Positions 1-6,697 of a stretch of 34,431 nt of DNA are shown piece by piece; positions within the stretch are counted from its first letter, which is position 1; each line of letters begins with the position of its first letter. The stretch is from NCBI GenBank assembly GCA_027314765.1, contig DAHVAF010000329.1, positions 1 to 34,431 on the forward strand, read 5' to 3'. The notes under the pieces are model-generated. The model saw only the letters and a list, made by a program, of their open reading frames with translations. It was not told the origin of the DNA and ran no database searches. The DNA is from Clostridia bacterium (lineage in GTDB: Bacteria; Bacillota; Sulfobacillia; RBS10-35; JAJYVM01). Made by a program: the position numbers and the translations under genes.

Positions 1-90
1 GCGGGTTAGCGGGTTAATGCTGAGCGCGGGTCGTCCCGCGCGCACGCGGGTTAGCGGGTTAATGCTGAGCGCGGGTCGTCCCGCGCGCAC
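1..90. repeat. Two perfect tandem copies of a 45-bp hairpin-containing unit
   Basis: Bases 1-45 and 46-90 are identical. A third unit begins at 91 (ACGGGTTAAGCG) but breaks off at the first gene. Each unit carries two CGGGTTA words and a perfect 7-bp stem: GCGCGGG at 24-30, loop TCGT, CCCGCGC at 35-41, repeated at 69-86. The array runs off the left edge, so its full copy number is unknown. There are no unique spacers, so it is not a CRISPR. It lies directly before the first gene of the membrane cassette, and related single copies lie in intergenic positions near 2968 and 5753. It could be a regulatory or REP-like element; its function is not known. Confidence 0.9.
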
Positions 91-108
91 ACGGGTTAAG
101 CGAGGGCG

Positions 109-924
109 ATGCCCATGTCGTGGAACACCCCGGTGAACGGCGCCGGCCCGCTGCTGCCCGGCTACCTCGGCTCGGCGCTGCTGGCGGCGCTGCTGCTGGT
201 GCTGACCCTGCTCTGCCTGGTGCGCGCGCGCCGCGGCCTGCGGCTGCCGCAGCTGCGCCGACTGCCCGGCATCCGCATCCTGGAGGAGATGGTGGGCCGC
301 GCCACGGAGATGGGCCGTCCGGTGCACATGACCCCTGGCACGGACGACCCCCGCAACCCGCAGATCCTGGCCAGCTTTCCCATCCTGCGCCAGCTGGCCA
401 TGGCCGCGGCGCGCTATGACACACCCCTGCTGCACACGAGCGCCGACCAGATCGTCTATGCCCTGAGCGACGCCACCGTCCAGCAGAGCTACATCGAGGC
501 CGGCCGGCCGGCCCTCTACGACCCTGAGAACGTCCGCTACCTCTCGGACAACCCCTTCGCCTACGCCGCCGGCGTCATGGGCCTCTTCAAGCGCGAGCGG
601 CCGGCGGCCAACGTCATGTTCGGCAACTTCGGCGCCGAGGCGCTGCTGCTGATCGAGGCCGGCGCGGAGGCGGGCTCGCTGCAGCTGGCCGCCACCTCGA
701 ACATCTTCCAGCTGCCGTTCTTCGTGGCCGGCTGCGACTACACGCTGATCGGCGAGGAGATGTACGTCGCCGCCGCGTCCGTCTCCGGCGACCCGGTGCT
801 CCGCAGCACGGTCATCGCCCAGGACTGGATGCGCCTCGTGGTGGCGCTGCTGGTCCTGGCCGGGGCCCTGGCGCACACGCTGGCCGGGCCGGCCGACCCC
901 CTGCGGCGCTGGTTGCAGCGGTGA
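109..924 (+). CDS. DUF6754-like membrane protein, first gene of a four-gene membrane cassette
   Basis: The 271-residue protein has one hydrophobic segment near each end (about residues 14-40 and 240-262) and a soluble domain between them. The soluble part carries the words I associate with the uncharacterised DUF6754 family: SADQIVYALSDATVQQSYIEAG, a segment near residue 170 reading ANVMFGNFGAEALLLIEAG, and GCDYTLIGEEMY near residue 230. These assignments are from memory. No enzymatic motif is recognisable. The ATG at 109 lies only 2 nt from the GAGGG at 102-106; the ATG at 115, two codons later, has better spacing and may be the true start. The stop overlaps the next gene (GTGATG), implying translational coupling. 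Function is unknown. Confidence 0.85.
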   Translation: MPMSWNTPVNGAGPLLPGYLGSALLAALLLVLTLLCLVRARRGLRLPQLRRLPGIRILEEMVGRATEMGRPVHMTPGTDDPRNPQILASFPILRQLAMAAARYDTPLLHTSADQIVYALSDATVQQSYIEAGRPALYDPENVRYLSDNPFAYAAGVMGLFKRERPAANVMFGNFGAEALLLIEAGAEAGSLQLAATSNIFQLPFFVAGCDYTLIGEEMYVAAASVSGDPVLRSTVIAQDWMRLVVALLVLAGALAHTLAGPADPLRRWLQR

Positions 925-1547
925 TGCGCAAGGACCTGCCGATCTGGCTCGGCACCCTGGCGGGCGGGTTCGTCGTCGCCACGCGCTGGTTCTCGCTGGT
1001 GAACGCCACGGGCATCGACCGCACGGCCGACCGCCTGATCGTGGCCTCCTACGCGGCGGCCGCGGCCGTCGGCTTCATCGGGCTGACCCGGGTCCACCTC
1101 CGGGCCATCGAGGCCCGCCGCCCCCTCTGGGGGTACAGCATCGTCCTGCTGGTGGCCATGTACGGCTACTCCGGCGTGCTGTTCCTTCTGCCCACGTCCG
1201 CCCCGCTGCCCAACTGGATCTTCCAGAACGTCATGGGCCCCATCTTCTCGACCATGTACGGGCTCATCGCGTTCTTCATCACGAGCGCCGCGTACCGCGC
1301 CTTCCGCGTGCGGAGCCTGGAGAGCGCCCTCCTCCTCGCGGCGGCCGCCCTCGCGCTGCTCGGCAACTCCGCCCTCGGCGGCCGGATCTGGCAGGGCTGG
1401 GACGGCGTCCTGGCCTGGATCATGGCGGTGCCCGTCACGGGCGGCTTCCGGGCTGTGCAGGTCGGGGCCGCGCTGGGCGCCCTGGGCACGGCGGTGCGGG
1501 TGCTGCTCGGCTTGGAGCGGAGCCACCTGGGGTCGCCCCAGGCATGA
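921..1547 (+). CDS. Conserved polytopic membrane protein of unknown function
   Basis: The 208-residue protein is almost entirely hydrophobic, with about six or seven predicted membrane segments. Around residues 110-160 it has TMYGLIAFFITSAAYRAFRV followed by an Ala/Leu-rich helix. Near the end it has LLGLERSHLG. I recognise these as conserved words in proteins that accompany DUF6754 proteins in other bacteria, from memory only. GTG 921 overlaps the upstream stop (TGA 922-924), and an ATG at 924 is an alternative. The stop overlaps the next ATG at 1544. It is probably a structural subunit of the same membrane assembly as its neighbours; no transport or enzyme motif can be assigned. Confidence 0.85.
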   Translation: MMRKDLPIWLGTLAGGFVVATRWFSLVNATGIDRTADRLIVASYAAAAAVGFIGLTRVHLRAIEARRPLWGYSIVLLVAMYGYSGVLFLLPTSAPLPNWIFQNVMGPIFSTMYGLIAFFITSAAYRAFRVRSLESALLLAAAALALLGNSALGGRIWQGWDGVLAWIMAVPVTGGFRAVQVGAALGALGTAVRVLLGLERSHLGSPQA

Positions 1548-2368
1548 CGGCACTCCAGCGGCTGCGGCATCTCGACCGGCGCTGGCTGTATCTGGGCGCC
1601 CTGCTGGTCACGGCCGCCGGCGCCCTCTGGCCGCTCCGCATCGCGCCGCATCCCAGCGCCGAGACGCGGACGGCGTTCGACCTGGCGCAGGCCCTGCCGT
1701 CCGGCGCCGGCGTCTTCGTGTACGTGGAGTACGGCCTCGGCTCGCGGGAGGAGCTTGACCCCATGCTGGCGGCGGTGCTCGGCCACCTGGCCAGCCGCCA
1801 TGCGCGCATCGTGATCGCCGCCCGCTCGCCGGAGGCTTCGCAGGTCGCCGAGACCGTGATGGGCGAGGTGGCGGCACGCTTCCCCGCGTACGCGGACGGG
1901 TACGGAGGCTCGTGGGTGAACCTCGGCTACCGGCCGGCGCCGGACGTGGCCCTGCGCGCCGCGACCAACGGCATCGCCGCCGCGTACAACGGCGTCGACT
2001 ACGCCGGCCGTCCCCTCACCGGCATGCCCATCCTCCAGGCGCTGCCGGTCCTGGACCACGCGCACTTCGCGCTGGCGTACGCCTTCGACTCGGGCGACGG
2101 GTTCGCCCCGATGATCTACTACGTCGGCACCCCGACCAGGATCCCCGTGATGATCGGGGCCATCTCGATGGAGGTCCCGGTCCTGCAGCCCTACCTGGCG
2201 GCCGGCCAGCTGGCGGCGGTGATCGGCGGCGCCCGGGGGGCCGCCGAGTACGAGGCCCTGGCCGGCCAGCCGCGGCGGGCCGACGTCCTGGTCGGCGCCT
2301 CGGCCATGGCCGCCGTCTACGTCCTGGCCGTGATGCTCCTCGGCAACGTGGTGGCGCGGCTGCCGTGA
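1544..2368 (+). CDS. Membrane-anchored protein with a large soluble domain, third gene of the cassette
   Basis: The 274-residue protein has an N-terminal membrane segment (about residues 14-32), a soluble domain (about 45-245) and a C-terminal membrane segment (about 250-272). The soluble domain includes FVYVEYGLGSREELDPMLAA, WVNLGYRPAPDVALRA and QPYLAAGQLAAVIGGARGAA followed by EYEAL. The last two resemble conserved words seen in unannotated proteins adjacent to DUF6754 genes (recalled, not searched). Its topology mirrors the first cassette gene: two terminal helices with a globular middle. The ATG overlaps the upstream stop (ATGA at 1544) and the stop overlaps the next GTG. Function is unknown. 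Confidence 0.85.
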   Translation: MTALQRLRHLDRRWLYLGALLVTAAGALWPLRIAPHPSAETRTAFDLAQALPSGAGVFVYVEYGLGSREELDPMLAAVLGHLASRHARIVIAARSPEASQVAETVMGEVAARFPAYADGYGGSWVNLGYRPAPDVALRAATNGIAAAYNGVDYAGRPLTGMPILQALPVLDHAHFALAYAFDSGDGFAPMIYYVGTPTRIPVMIGAISMEVPVLQPYLAAGQLAAVIGGARGAAEYEALAGQPRRADVLVGASAMAAVYVLAVMLLGNVVARLP

Positions 2369-2967
2369 GCACCTCGCTGGCGGTCTGGACGGGGGCCCTG
2401 CTGACCCTGGCCGTCCTCAGCTACCTCTACGACGACAATCCCGCCTGGCGCATCACCGAGCACCTCTACGTGGGGCTGGCCGCGGGCTACGGCCTCGGGT
2501 ACACGTGGCAGAACTACCTGCGCCCCGTATTGGCCAACCAGGTCGGCGCGCCCGGCGGTTGGGTGTGGCTGCTGCCCCTTGCCCTTGGCGCCATGCTGTA
2601 TGCGCGCTACATCCGCGGCTGGGAGTGGCTCGCCCGCTTCCCGATGGGCATCTGGATCGGTTACGGCGCCGGGTACATCCTGGCCTACCTGCCGCGCGTG
2701 ATTGTGGGCCAGCTCACAGGCTCGATGGTGGACCTGAGCAGCGTCAGCAGCGTGGCCCTGCTCGTCTGCCTGCTCGGCGGCTTCGCCACCTTCGTGTTCA
2801 CGCTGCCGGACCGCCCCGGCCCCCTGCGGACCGCGGGCCGCATCGGCCGCTACGCGATCCTCATCGCCCTCGGCGTCGCCTTCGGCGGAACCGTGCTCTA
2901 CCGATTCACGCTGCTTTACGGACAGGTGCATTTTCTCGTGCACGACTGGCTGGGCATGGGCCCCTGA
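2365..2967 (+). CDS. Conserved polytopic membrane protein, fourth gene of the cassette
   Basis: The 200-residue protein has about six membrane segments. It starts at GTG 2365, which overlaps the previous stop in a GTGA arrangement; the frame is open further upstream, but that part is antisense-like shadow sequence over the third gene. Its early region, LLTLAVLSYLYDDNPAWRIT followed by EHLYVGLAAGYG, is a pattern I associate with the small integral-membrane member of DUF6754-type clusters. The later WLARFPMGIWIGYGAGYILA is consistent with that. No catalytic residues are evident. It closes the run of coupled genes; an approximately 94-bp spacer with a degenerate repeat follows. Confidence 0.85.
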   Translation: MSTSLAVWTGALLTLAVLSYLYDDNPAWRITEHLYVGLAAGYGLGYTWQNYLRPVLANQVGAPGGWVWLLPLALGAMLYARYIRGWEWLARFPMGIWIGYGAGYILAYLPRVIVGQLTGSMVDLSSVSSVALLVCLLGGFATFVFTLPDRPGPLRTAGRIGRYAILIALGVAFGGTVLYRFTLLYGQVHFLVHDWLGMGP

Positions 2968-2997
2968 AGCGCGGTCGTCCGTGCGCGCGGCACGCGA
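2968..2997. repeat. Degenerate relative of the window-start repeat
   Basis: Immediately after the cassette stop codon the sequence AGCGC-GG-TCGTCC...GCGCGCGGCACGCGA resembles the hairpin half of the 45-bp unit (bases 23-49), but only if several small gaps are allowed. The spacer from 2968 to 3061 otherwise shows only a purine-rich ribosome-binding site, GAGGGGGTG, at about 3047-3055. Confidence 0.35.
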
Positions 2998-3061
2998 ATG
3001 CGGCGAGAGGGATTGGGGTGCCGCCGGGAGAACTGCCCAATGGCCCGAGGGGGTGGCGCTG

Positions 3062-3580
3062 ATGCCCGCACCCAGATTCATCCGGATCGGCGCGCCAAGC
3101 GGTGACGGCCCGCCGGTTGCTGCACCGGCCCCCGCGCCGGAGCCTGAGCCGCCGGCCCCGCCGGCGGCGGGCAGCACCCTGCCGCCTGAGGTGTTCGGGG
3201 TCTGGGCCGAGGAGATCCCGCCCGCCCCGGTGCCCGCCCGGCCTGAGGGCAGCACCAACGGCCACGGGCACGCGGCGGCCGGCCACAGGCCAGCTCCCGC
3301 CGTTCAGGTGCCGGCCGTGGTGGCGGCCGCTCCGTCCCCGGCCATGCAGAGCCGCGGCTCCGCGCCGCCGCCTGCGCGCGCCGGGCGCACCTCTCACGAG
3401 GACGACCGCCTCAATGCGATGCGCAAAAGCGGCCGCCCGGTCGAGGCCGTCTGCTTCGACGACCTGCGCGTGGTCGGGCGCCTCGCCGCGTTCGACCAGT
3501 ACGCCCTGATCCTGGAGGTCGACGGCCAGGAGACGGTCGTCTTCAAACACGGCGTGATCATGGTCCGCTACGCGGAGTAA
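3062..3580 (+). CDS. Hfq/Sm-like RNA-binding protein with a long disordered N-terminus
   Basis: The 172-residue protein has about 110 residues rich in Pro and Ala, almost certainly disordered, then a 60-residue C-terminal domain (residues 113-172) that matches Hfq. LNAMRKSGRPV aligns with Hfq LNALRRERVPV, GRLAAFDQYALILE with GQIESFDQFVILLK, and VFKHGVIMV with VYKHAISTV. The Sm2 Lys-His pair is kept. The Hfq Gln8 position appears to be Glu. Normal Hfq has the Sm fold first and a tail after it, so the order here is reversed. The ATG at 3062 is chosen because GAGGGGGTG lies 6-7 nt upstream; the frame is open to 2981 but without a comparable site. The likely role is binding small RNA or mRNA, by homology only. 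Confidence 0.8.
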   Translation: MPAPRFIRIGAPSGDGPPVAAPAPAPEPEPPAPPAAGSTLPPEVFGVWAEEIPPAPVPARPEGSTNGHGHAAAGHRPAPAVQVPAVVAAAPSPAMQSRGSAPPPARAGRTSHEDDRLNAMRKSGRPVEAVCFDDLRVVGRLAAFDQYALILEVDGQETVVFKHGVIMVRYAE

Positions 3581-3586
3581 GAGGCG

Positions 3587-4246
3587 CTAGGCGCCGAGCA
3601 CCGCGGTCCGCAGGGCCGCCTCGGTGGCATGCGAGCAGAGGGCGATCAGCCGGTCGTCGGCCGCCAGGATCGTGGCGCCCGTCGGCAGGATGACCTCGGC
3701 GCCCCGCAGCACGCTGACCAGGAGCGCGCCCTGCGGCAGCTCGATGTCGCGCAGGCTCTTGCCCGCCACGGGCGCGCTCTTTGGCAGATCGATCTCCACG
3801 ATCGTGATCTCGCCGCTCTTGAAGCTCAGCAGGGTGTGGATCTCGCGCGTGGCGACCTCGCGGCCGATCAGGTCGGCGATGATCGCCGTGCTGCTGACGG
3901 TGCCCTCGACCCCCAGCGCCGCGAAGATTCGCCGGTTGCGGGGGCTGTTGAGGCGGGCCATGGTCCGCTGCACCCCGAAGATCTTGGCGGCGATCTGGCT
4001 GATCAGCAGGTTGACCGCGTCATCACCGGTGACGGCCACAACCACGTCCGCCCGCCGGCAGCCCGCGCTCTCCAGAACCGACGGCCGGCTGCCGTCGCCG
4101 TGAACGGCCGCCTCGCCGAGCTCGCGCTCCAGGCGCTCCAGCTTGGCCGTGTCCTTTTCGATGACCGTGACCTCGTGACCCTGCGCCTGCAGGATGAGGC
4201 TCAGGTGGAAGCCCACCTTGCCGCCGCCGATGATTACGCAATACAC
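3587..4246 (-). CDS. TrkA-family potassium uptake regulatory protein (RCK_N plus RCK_C)
   Basis: The 219-residue protein opens with a Rossmann nucleotide-binding fold, VYCVIIGGGKVGFHLSLIL, then VIEKD at the end of the second strand (acidic residue for the ribose) and GDGS and VVVAVTGDDAVN. These are typical of TrkA-N/KtrA. Residues from about 135 onward (GEITIVEIDLPKSAPVAGKS to LIALCS) are the TrkA-C/RCK_C domain. Such subunits form the cytoplasmic gating ring of Trk/Ktr potassium transporters, binding NAD(H) or ATP at RCK_N; in some Ktr systems RCK_C binds c-di-AMP. The GTG at 4246 is chosen because it directly precedes the Rossmann strand. The gene follows the smaller TrkA-N gene by 8 nt. 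No channel subunit (TrkH/KtrB) is present in the window. It is convergent with the Hfq-like gene, 6 nt apart. Confidence 0.9.
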   Translation of the reverse strand: MYCVIIGGGKVGFHLSLILQAQGHEVTVIEKDTAKLERLERELGEAAVHGDGSRPSVLESAGCRRADVVVAVTGDDAVNLLISQIAAKIFGVQRTMARLNSPRNRRIFAALGVEGTVSSTAIIADLIGREVATREIHTLLSFKSGEITIVEIDLPKSAPVAGKSLRDIELPQGALLVSVLRGAEVILPTGATILAADDRLIALCSHATEAALRTAVLGA

Positions 4247-4254
4247 GGCGCTGC

Positions 4255-4671
4255 TCAGGCTCCCCTGTTGTCCGGGTCGGTCAGCTTGCTGATGTGGCGG
4301 GCGACGAGGGCGGGCACGTTGATCGGATGCAGCCCCGCGTCCACGATCAGCGGCTCCAGCTCCGGGTCGTTGATGCGGACGCCGATCCGCGTGATGCCGA
4401 AGAGGTGGCGCGCCACCTCGCCGACCATGAAGTTCGTGGCGTCGTCGCTGGTGACGGCCAGCAGCGCCGTGTCCGGCTCGCCGGCGCCGGCATCCCCCAG
4501 CACGTCCTCGTCGATGCCCGTGCCGATGACGATGCGGCCCGGGAAGTCGGAGCGCAGGCGGTCGAACGCCCCCGGATCGTCGTCGACGACGCAGACGTCC
4601 TGGCCCTTGCCGACGAGAACCTGCGCCAGATGGGCGCCCATGCGGCCGCAGCCCACCACGATTATGCGCAA
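4255..4671 (-). CDS. Short TrkA-N protein (RCK_N domain only)
   Basis: The 138-residue protein begins MRIIVVGCGRMGAHLAQVL (GxGxxG Rossmann loop) and continues with VVDDDPGAFDRL, GTGIDEDVL and LLAVTSDDATNFMV. This is a complete TrkA-N/RCK_N nucleotide-binding domain. It ends after about 135 residues without an RCK_C domain, so it is about half the length of a one-domain-pair KtrA and a third of full TrkA. It probably pairs with the downstream 219-residue TrkA protein in a mixed gating ring. The start is TTG 4671 with GGAG about 9 nt upstream. It is divergently oriented from the cytochrome b operon across a 280-bp spacer. Confidence 0.88.
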   Translation of the reverse strand: MRIIVVGCGRMGAHLAQVLVGKGQDVCVVDDDPGAFDRLRSDFPGRIVIGTGIDEDVLGDAGAGEPDTALLAVTSDDATNFMVGEVARHLFGITRIGVRINDPELEPLIVDAGLHPINVPALVARHISKLTDPDNRGA

Positions 4672-4951
4672 CGCCTAACACTCCAAGCCTGGGGCAGCAT
4701 ATCACCACGGTTCAGGTGCGACAACGGACCCCGGGGGCGCGGCCCCCCCAACGGGTTAGCGCCGAAGGGGCATGGTCCGGCCCACAGTGCCGGATCTAGC
4801 ATGAAATCAAGTCTCCGGCGCGCTGGCGCGTCGCCGGGCCCGAAAGCTGGGATCGTGGTCCAGTTCGTCGGCTGGGAAGGAATGCTCGCATTCGTTGGCG
4901 TACCCAAGCGCGGTTGCGCCTGAATGTGGGCCAACGCGGGAGGGTGCCGTC
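4672..4951. promoter_or_regulatory. Divergent intergenic region with a 14-bp dyad before the cytochrome b operon
   Basis: This 280-bp spacer separates the minus-strand TrkA genes from the plus-strand respiratory operon and must carry promoters for both, although I cannot pick convincing -35/-10 pairs. Two structures stand out. One is a GC hairpin, GGGGGC at 4733-4738, loop GCG, GCCCCC at 4742-4747. The other is a dyad, GAATGCTCGCATTC, at 4880-4893 (6-bp arms around TC), placed about 60 nt before the cytochrome b start like an operator. The ribosome-binding site GGGAGGG is at 4938-4944. Confidence 0.4.
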
Positions 4952-5743
4952 TTGGGTAACGGCGGGAAATCGTTCCTGCAGCGCGTGGGGCACTGGGTGT
5001 GGGAGAGCCGCCTGCTCCGGTCGATCTACCGCACGCGCTACCCCGACAATCAGCGCAACCGGGTCATGGTCGTCATGAACAGCGTGGCCCTGCACCTGCA
5101 CCCCACGAAGGTGTCCCGGGGCGCGGTGCGGATCACATACACCTGGGGGCTCGGCGGCCTCTCGCTCTGGATGTTCCTCCTGCTGACCTTCACGGGCGTG
5201 CTCCTGATGTTCTACTACATCCCGTCCACCAACCAGGCCTACCAGTCCATGCTGGCGCTGCAGAGCAGCGTCACGCTGGGCCAGTTCCTGCGCAACATGC
5301 ACCGCTTCGCCGCGCAGGCCATGGTCATCCTGGTCATCCTGCACATGACGCGCGTGTTCTACACCGGCGCCTACAAGCCGCCGCGCGAGTTCAACTGGGT
5401 CGTCGGCGTCACGCTGTGGTTTCTGACGCTGCTGCTCTCGTTCACCGGCTACCTGCTGCCGTGGGACCAGCTGGCGATCTGGGCCATCACGGTCGGCACC
5501 GGCATCGCCGGGTACGTGCCCTTCATCGGCAAGACGGTGCAGTACATGCTGCTCGGCGGCTACCAGGTCGACCAGCCCACCCTGATCCGCTGGTACACGC
5601 TGCACGTCTTCCTGCTGCCCATCGCCCTGATCGCCGTCATGGCCGTCCACTTCTGGCGCATCCGCAAGGACGGCAACCTGTCGACCCCCGCGGACAACCT
5701 GGACGACGAGGCCGCCGCGACGCCGCAGGTCGCGGCGCGCTAG
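4952..5743 (+). CDS. qcrB: Cytochrome b (b6-type N-terminal half) of a cytochrome bc complex
   Basis: This 263-residue subunit carries the two b haems and part of the quinol-oxidising site of a bc/b6f-type complex in the cytoplasmic membrane. It has four core membrane helices. Haem ligands are visible as H117/H131 (14 apart) and H218/H233 (15 apart); the 15-residue second spacing is the b6/Bacillus-type signature rather than the bc1 type. GAYKPPREFNWVVGV and GYLLPWDQ are conserved cytochrome b6 words. It starts at TTG 4952, with GGGAGGG 7 nt upstream. The position of the Cys that binds the extra covalent haem in b6 and Bacillus QcrB (in YC-x-GG) is occupied by Gly (TYTWGLGGL, G66), and the protein has no Cys at all. 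The subunit IV, Rieske and cytochrome c genes follow. Confidence 0.93.
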   Translation: MGNGGKSFLQRVGHWVWESRLLRSIYRTRYPDNQRNRVMVVMNSVALHLHPTKVSRGAVRITYTWGLGGLSLWMFLLLTFTGVLLMFYYIPSTNQAYQSMLALQSSVTLGQFLRNMHRFAAQAMVILVILHMTRVFYTGAYKPPREFNWVVGVTLWFLTLLLSFTGYLLPWDQLAIWAITVGTGIAGYVPFIGKTVQYMLLGGYQVDQPTLIRWYTLHVFLLPIALIAVMAVHFWRIRKDGNLSTPADNLDDEAAATPQVAAR

Positions 5744-5752
5744 GTCATGGTA

Positions 5753-5779
5753 AGCGCGGGTCGTCGCGCGCGCACGCGG
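5753..5779. repeat. Single dispersed copy of the window-start repeat (hairpin half)
   Basis: Bases 5753-5779 match bases 23-49 of the window-start unit at 26 of 27 positions. The single change (C to G at 5766) weakens the 7-bp stem. It lies in the 74-bp spacer between the cytochrome b and subunit IV genes, upstream of the ribosome-binding site GGGAGGG at 5804-5810. Confidence 0.75.
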
Positions 5780-5817
5780 ACTAAAATGCACGCACTGTAT
5801 CGTGGGAGGGTGAGCCG

Positions 5818-6678
5818 ATGAGCGCCGCGATCCCGCCGGAGCCAAGGTTCCGGGAGGATGTGCGCGTCGCCCGGGCGCCGGGCGCGCTCGACCCGCAGGA
5901 GAAGGTCTTCACCTGGCCGCACCTGCTCTCCATCGAGCTGGTCGCCGCGCTGCTCTACACGGTGGGCCTCTCGCTGTTCGCGATCTTCGTGAACGCGCCC
6001 CTGGAGCCGATGGCGAACGGCCAGCACACGCCCAACCCGGCCAAGGCGCCGTGGTACTTCCTCGGACTGCAGGAGCTTCTGCTGCACATGCACCCGGCCC
6101 TGGCCGGCGTGCTCGTGCCCGGCGCCGTGCTGGTGGGCCTGGCGACGATCCCCTTCGTCGACAAGGAGCGCAAGGGCATCGCGATCTGGTTCTCGACCTC
6201 GCGCGGGCTCTCCATCAGCCTGGTGGTCGGCCTGATCTCGGCCATCTGGGTCGTGCTGCTGGTGATGTTCGACAACTGGGTGGGCGTTCGCCCCTTCATG
6301 TCGCCCCTGGTCAGCTCGATCCTGAACTCGTGCGTCGGCACCAAGGCCGCCCCCGGGCTGATCCCGCAGGGCCTCTGGTTCATGCAGGAGGAGTGCGGCT
6401 CGGTGCTGATCCGCCACACCCTTGGCATCCCGGACGCCTGGGGCCTGGCCCCGGTCTGGAACCAGTGGATGGTCCCCATCGTGTTCATGATTGGCATCCC
6501 GTTCACGGCCCTCCAGTTCTGCGGGCGCTACGGGCGGCTGACGGTACGCGAGCAGATGATCGCGCTCTACGCGTACTTCCTGGCGACGTTCATCACCTTG
6601 ACGATCATCATGGCCGGCTTCCGCGGCTTCGGCGAGCGGCTGTACTGGCCATGGCAGGTCAACCCGTTCCCTGACTAA
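5818..6678 (+). CDS. Cytochrome bc complex subunit IV-like protein (cytochrome b C-terminal part)
   Basis: The 286-residue membrane protein matches the C-terminal half of cytochrome b. After a hydrophilic N-terminus it reads FTWPHLLSIELVAALLYTVG, then the quinol-site region NPAKAPWYFLGLQELL at about residues 76-91, in which the canonical PEWY motif is APWY. This variant is known to me from other bacterial split cytochromes b. The protein has more membrane segments (about six or seven) than the three of plant subunit IV, and it carries a Cys-containing loop (SCVGTK...EECGS) at about residues 175-205. The ATG at 5818 has GGGAGGG 7 nt upstream. It lies between the cytochrome b and Rieske genes and completes the cytochrome b module. 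Confidence 0.9.
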   Translation: MSAAIPPEPRFREDVRVARAPGALDPQEKVFTWPHLLSIELVAALLYTVGLSLFAIFVNAPLEPMANGQHTPNPAKAPWYFLGLQELLLHMHPALAGVLVPGAVLVGLATIPFVDKERKGIAIWFSTSRGLSISLVVGLISAIWVVLLVMFDNWVGVRPFMSPLVSSILNSCVGTKAAPGLIPQGLWFMQEECGSVLIRHTLGIPDAWGLAPVWNQWMVPIVFMIGIPFTALQFCGRYGRLTVREQMIALYAYFLATFITLTIIMAGFRGFGERLYWPWQVNPFPD

Positions 6679-6697
6679 GAGGAGAGGGTCCTGACTG

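Noticed and set aside
1-90. Possible CRISPR array at the left edge
   Set aside because: The copies are directly adjacent with no spacers, and no cas gene is present.
3583-3595. GGCGC-TAG-GCGCC hairpin between the convergent Hfq-like and TrkA genes as a bidirectional terminator
   Set aside because: The stem is only 5 bp, overlaps a stop codon and has no T-tract on either side; in DNA this GC-rich it is expected by chance.
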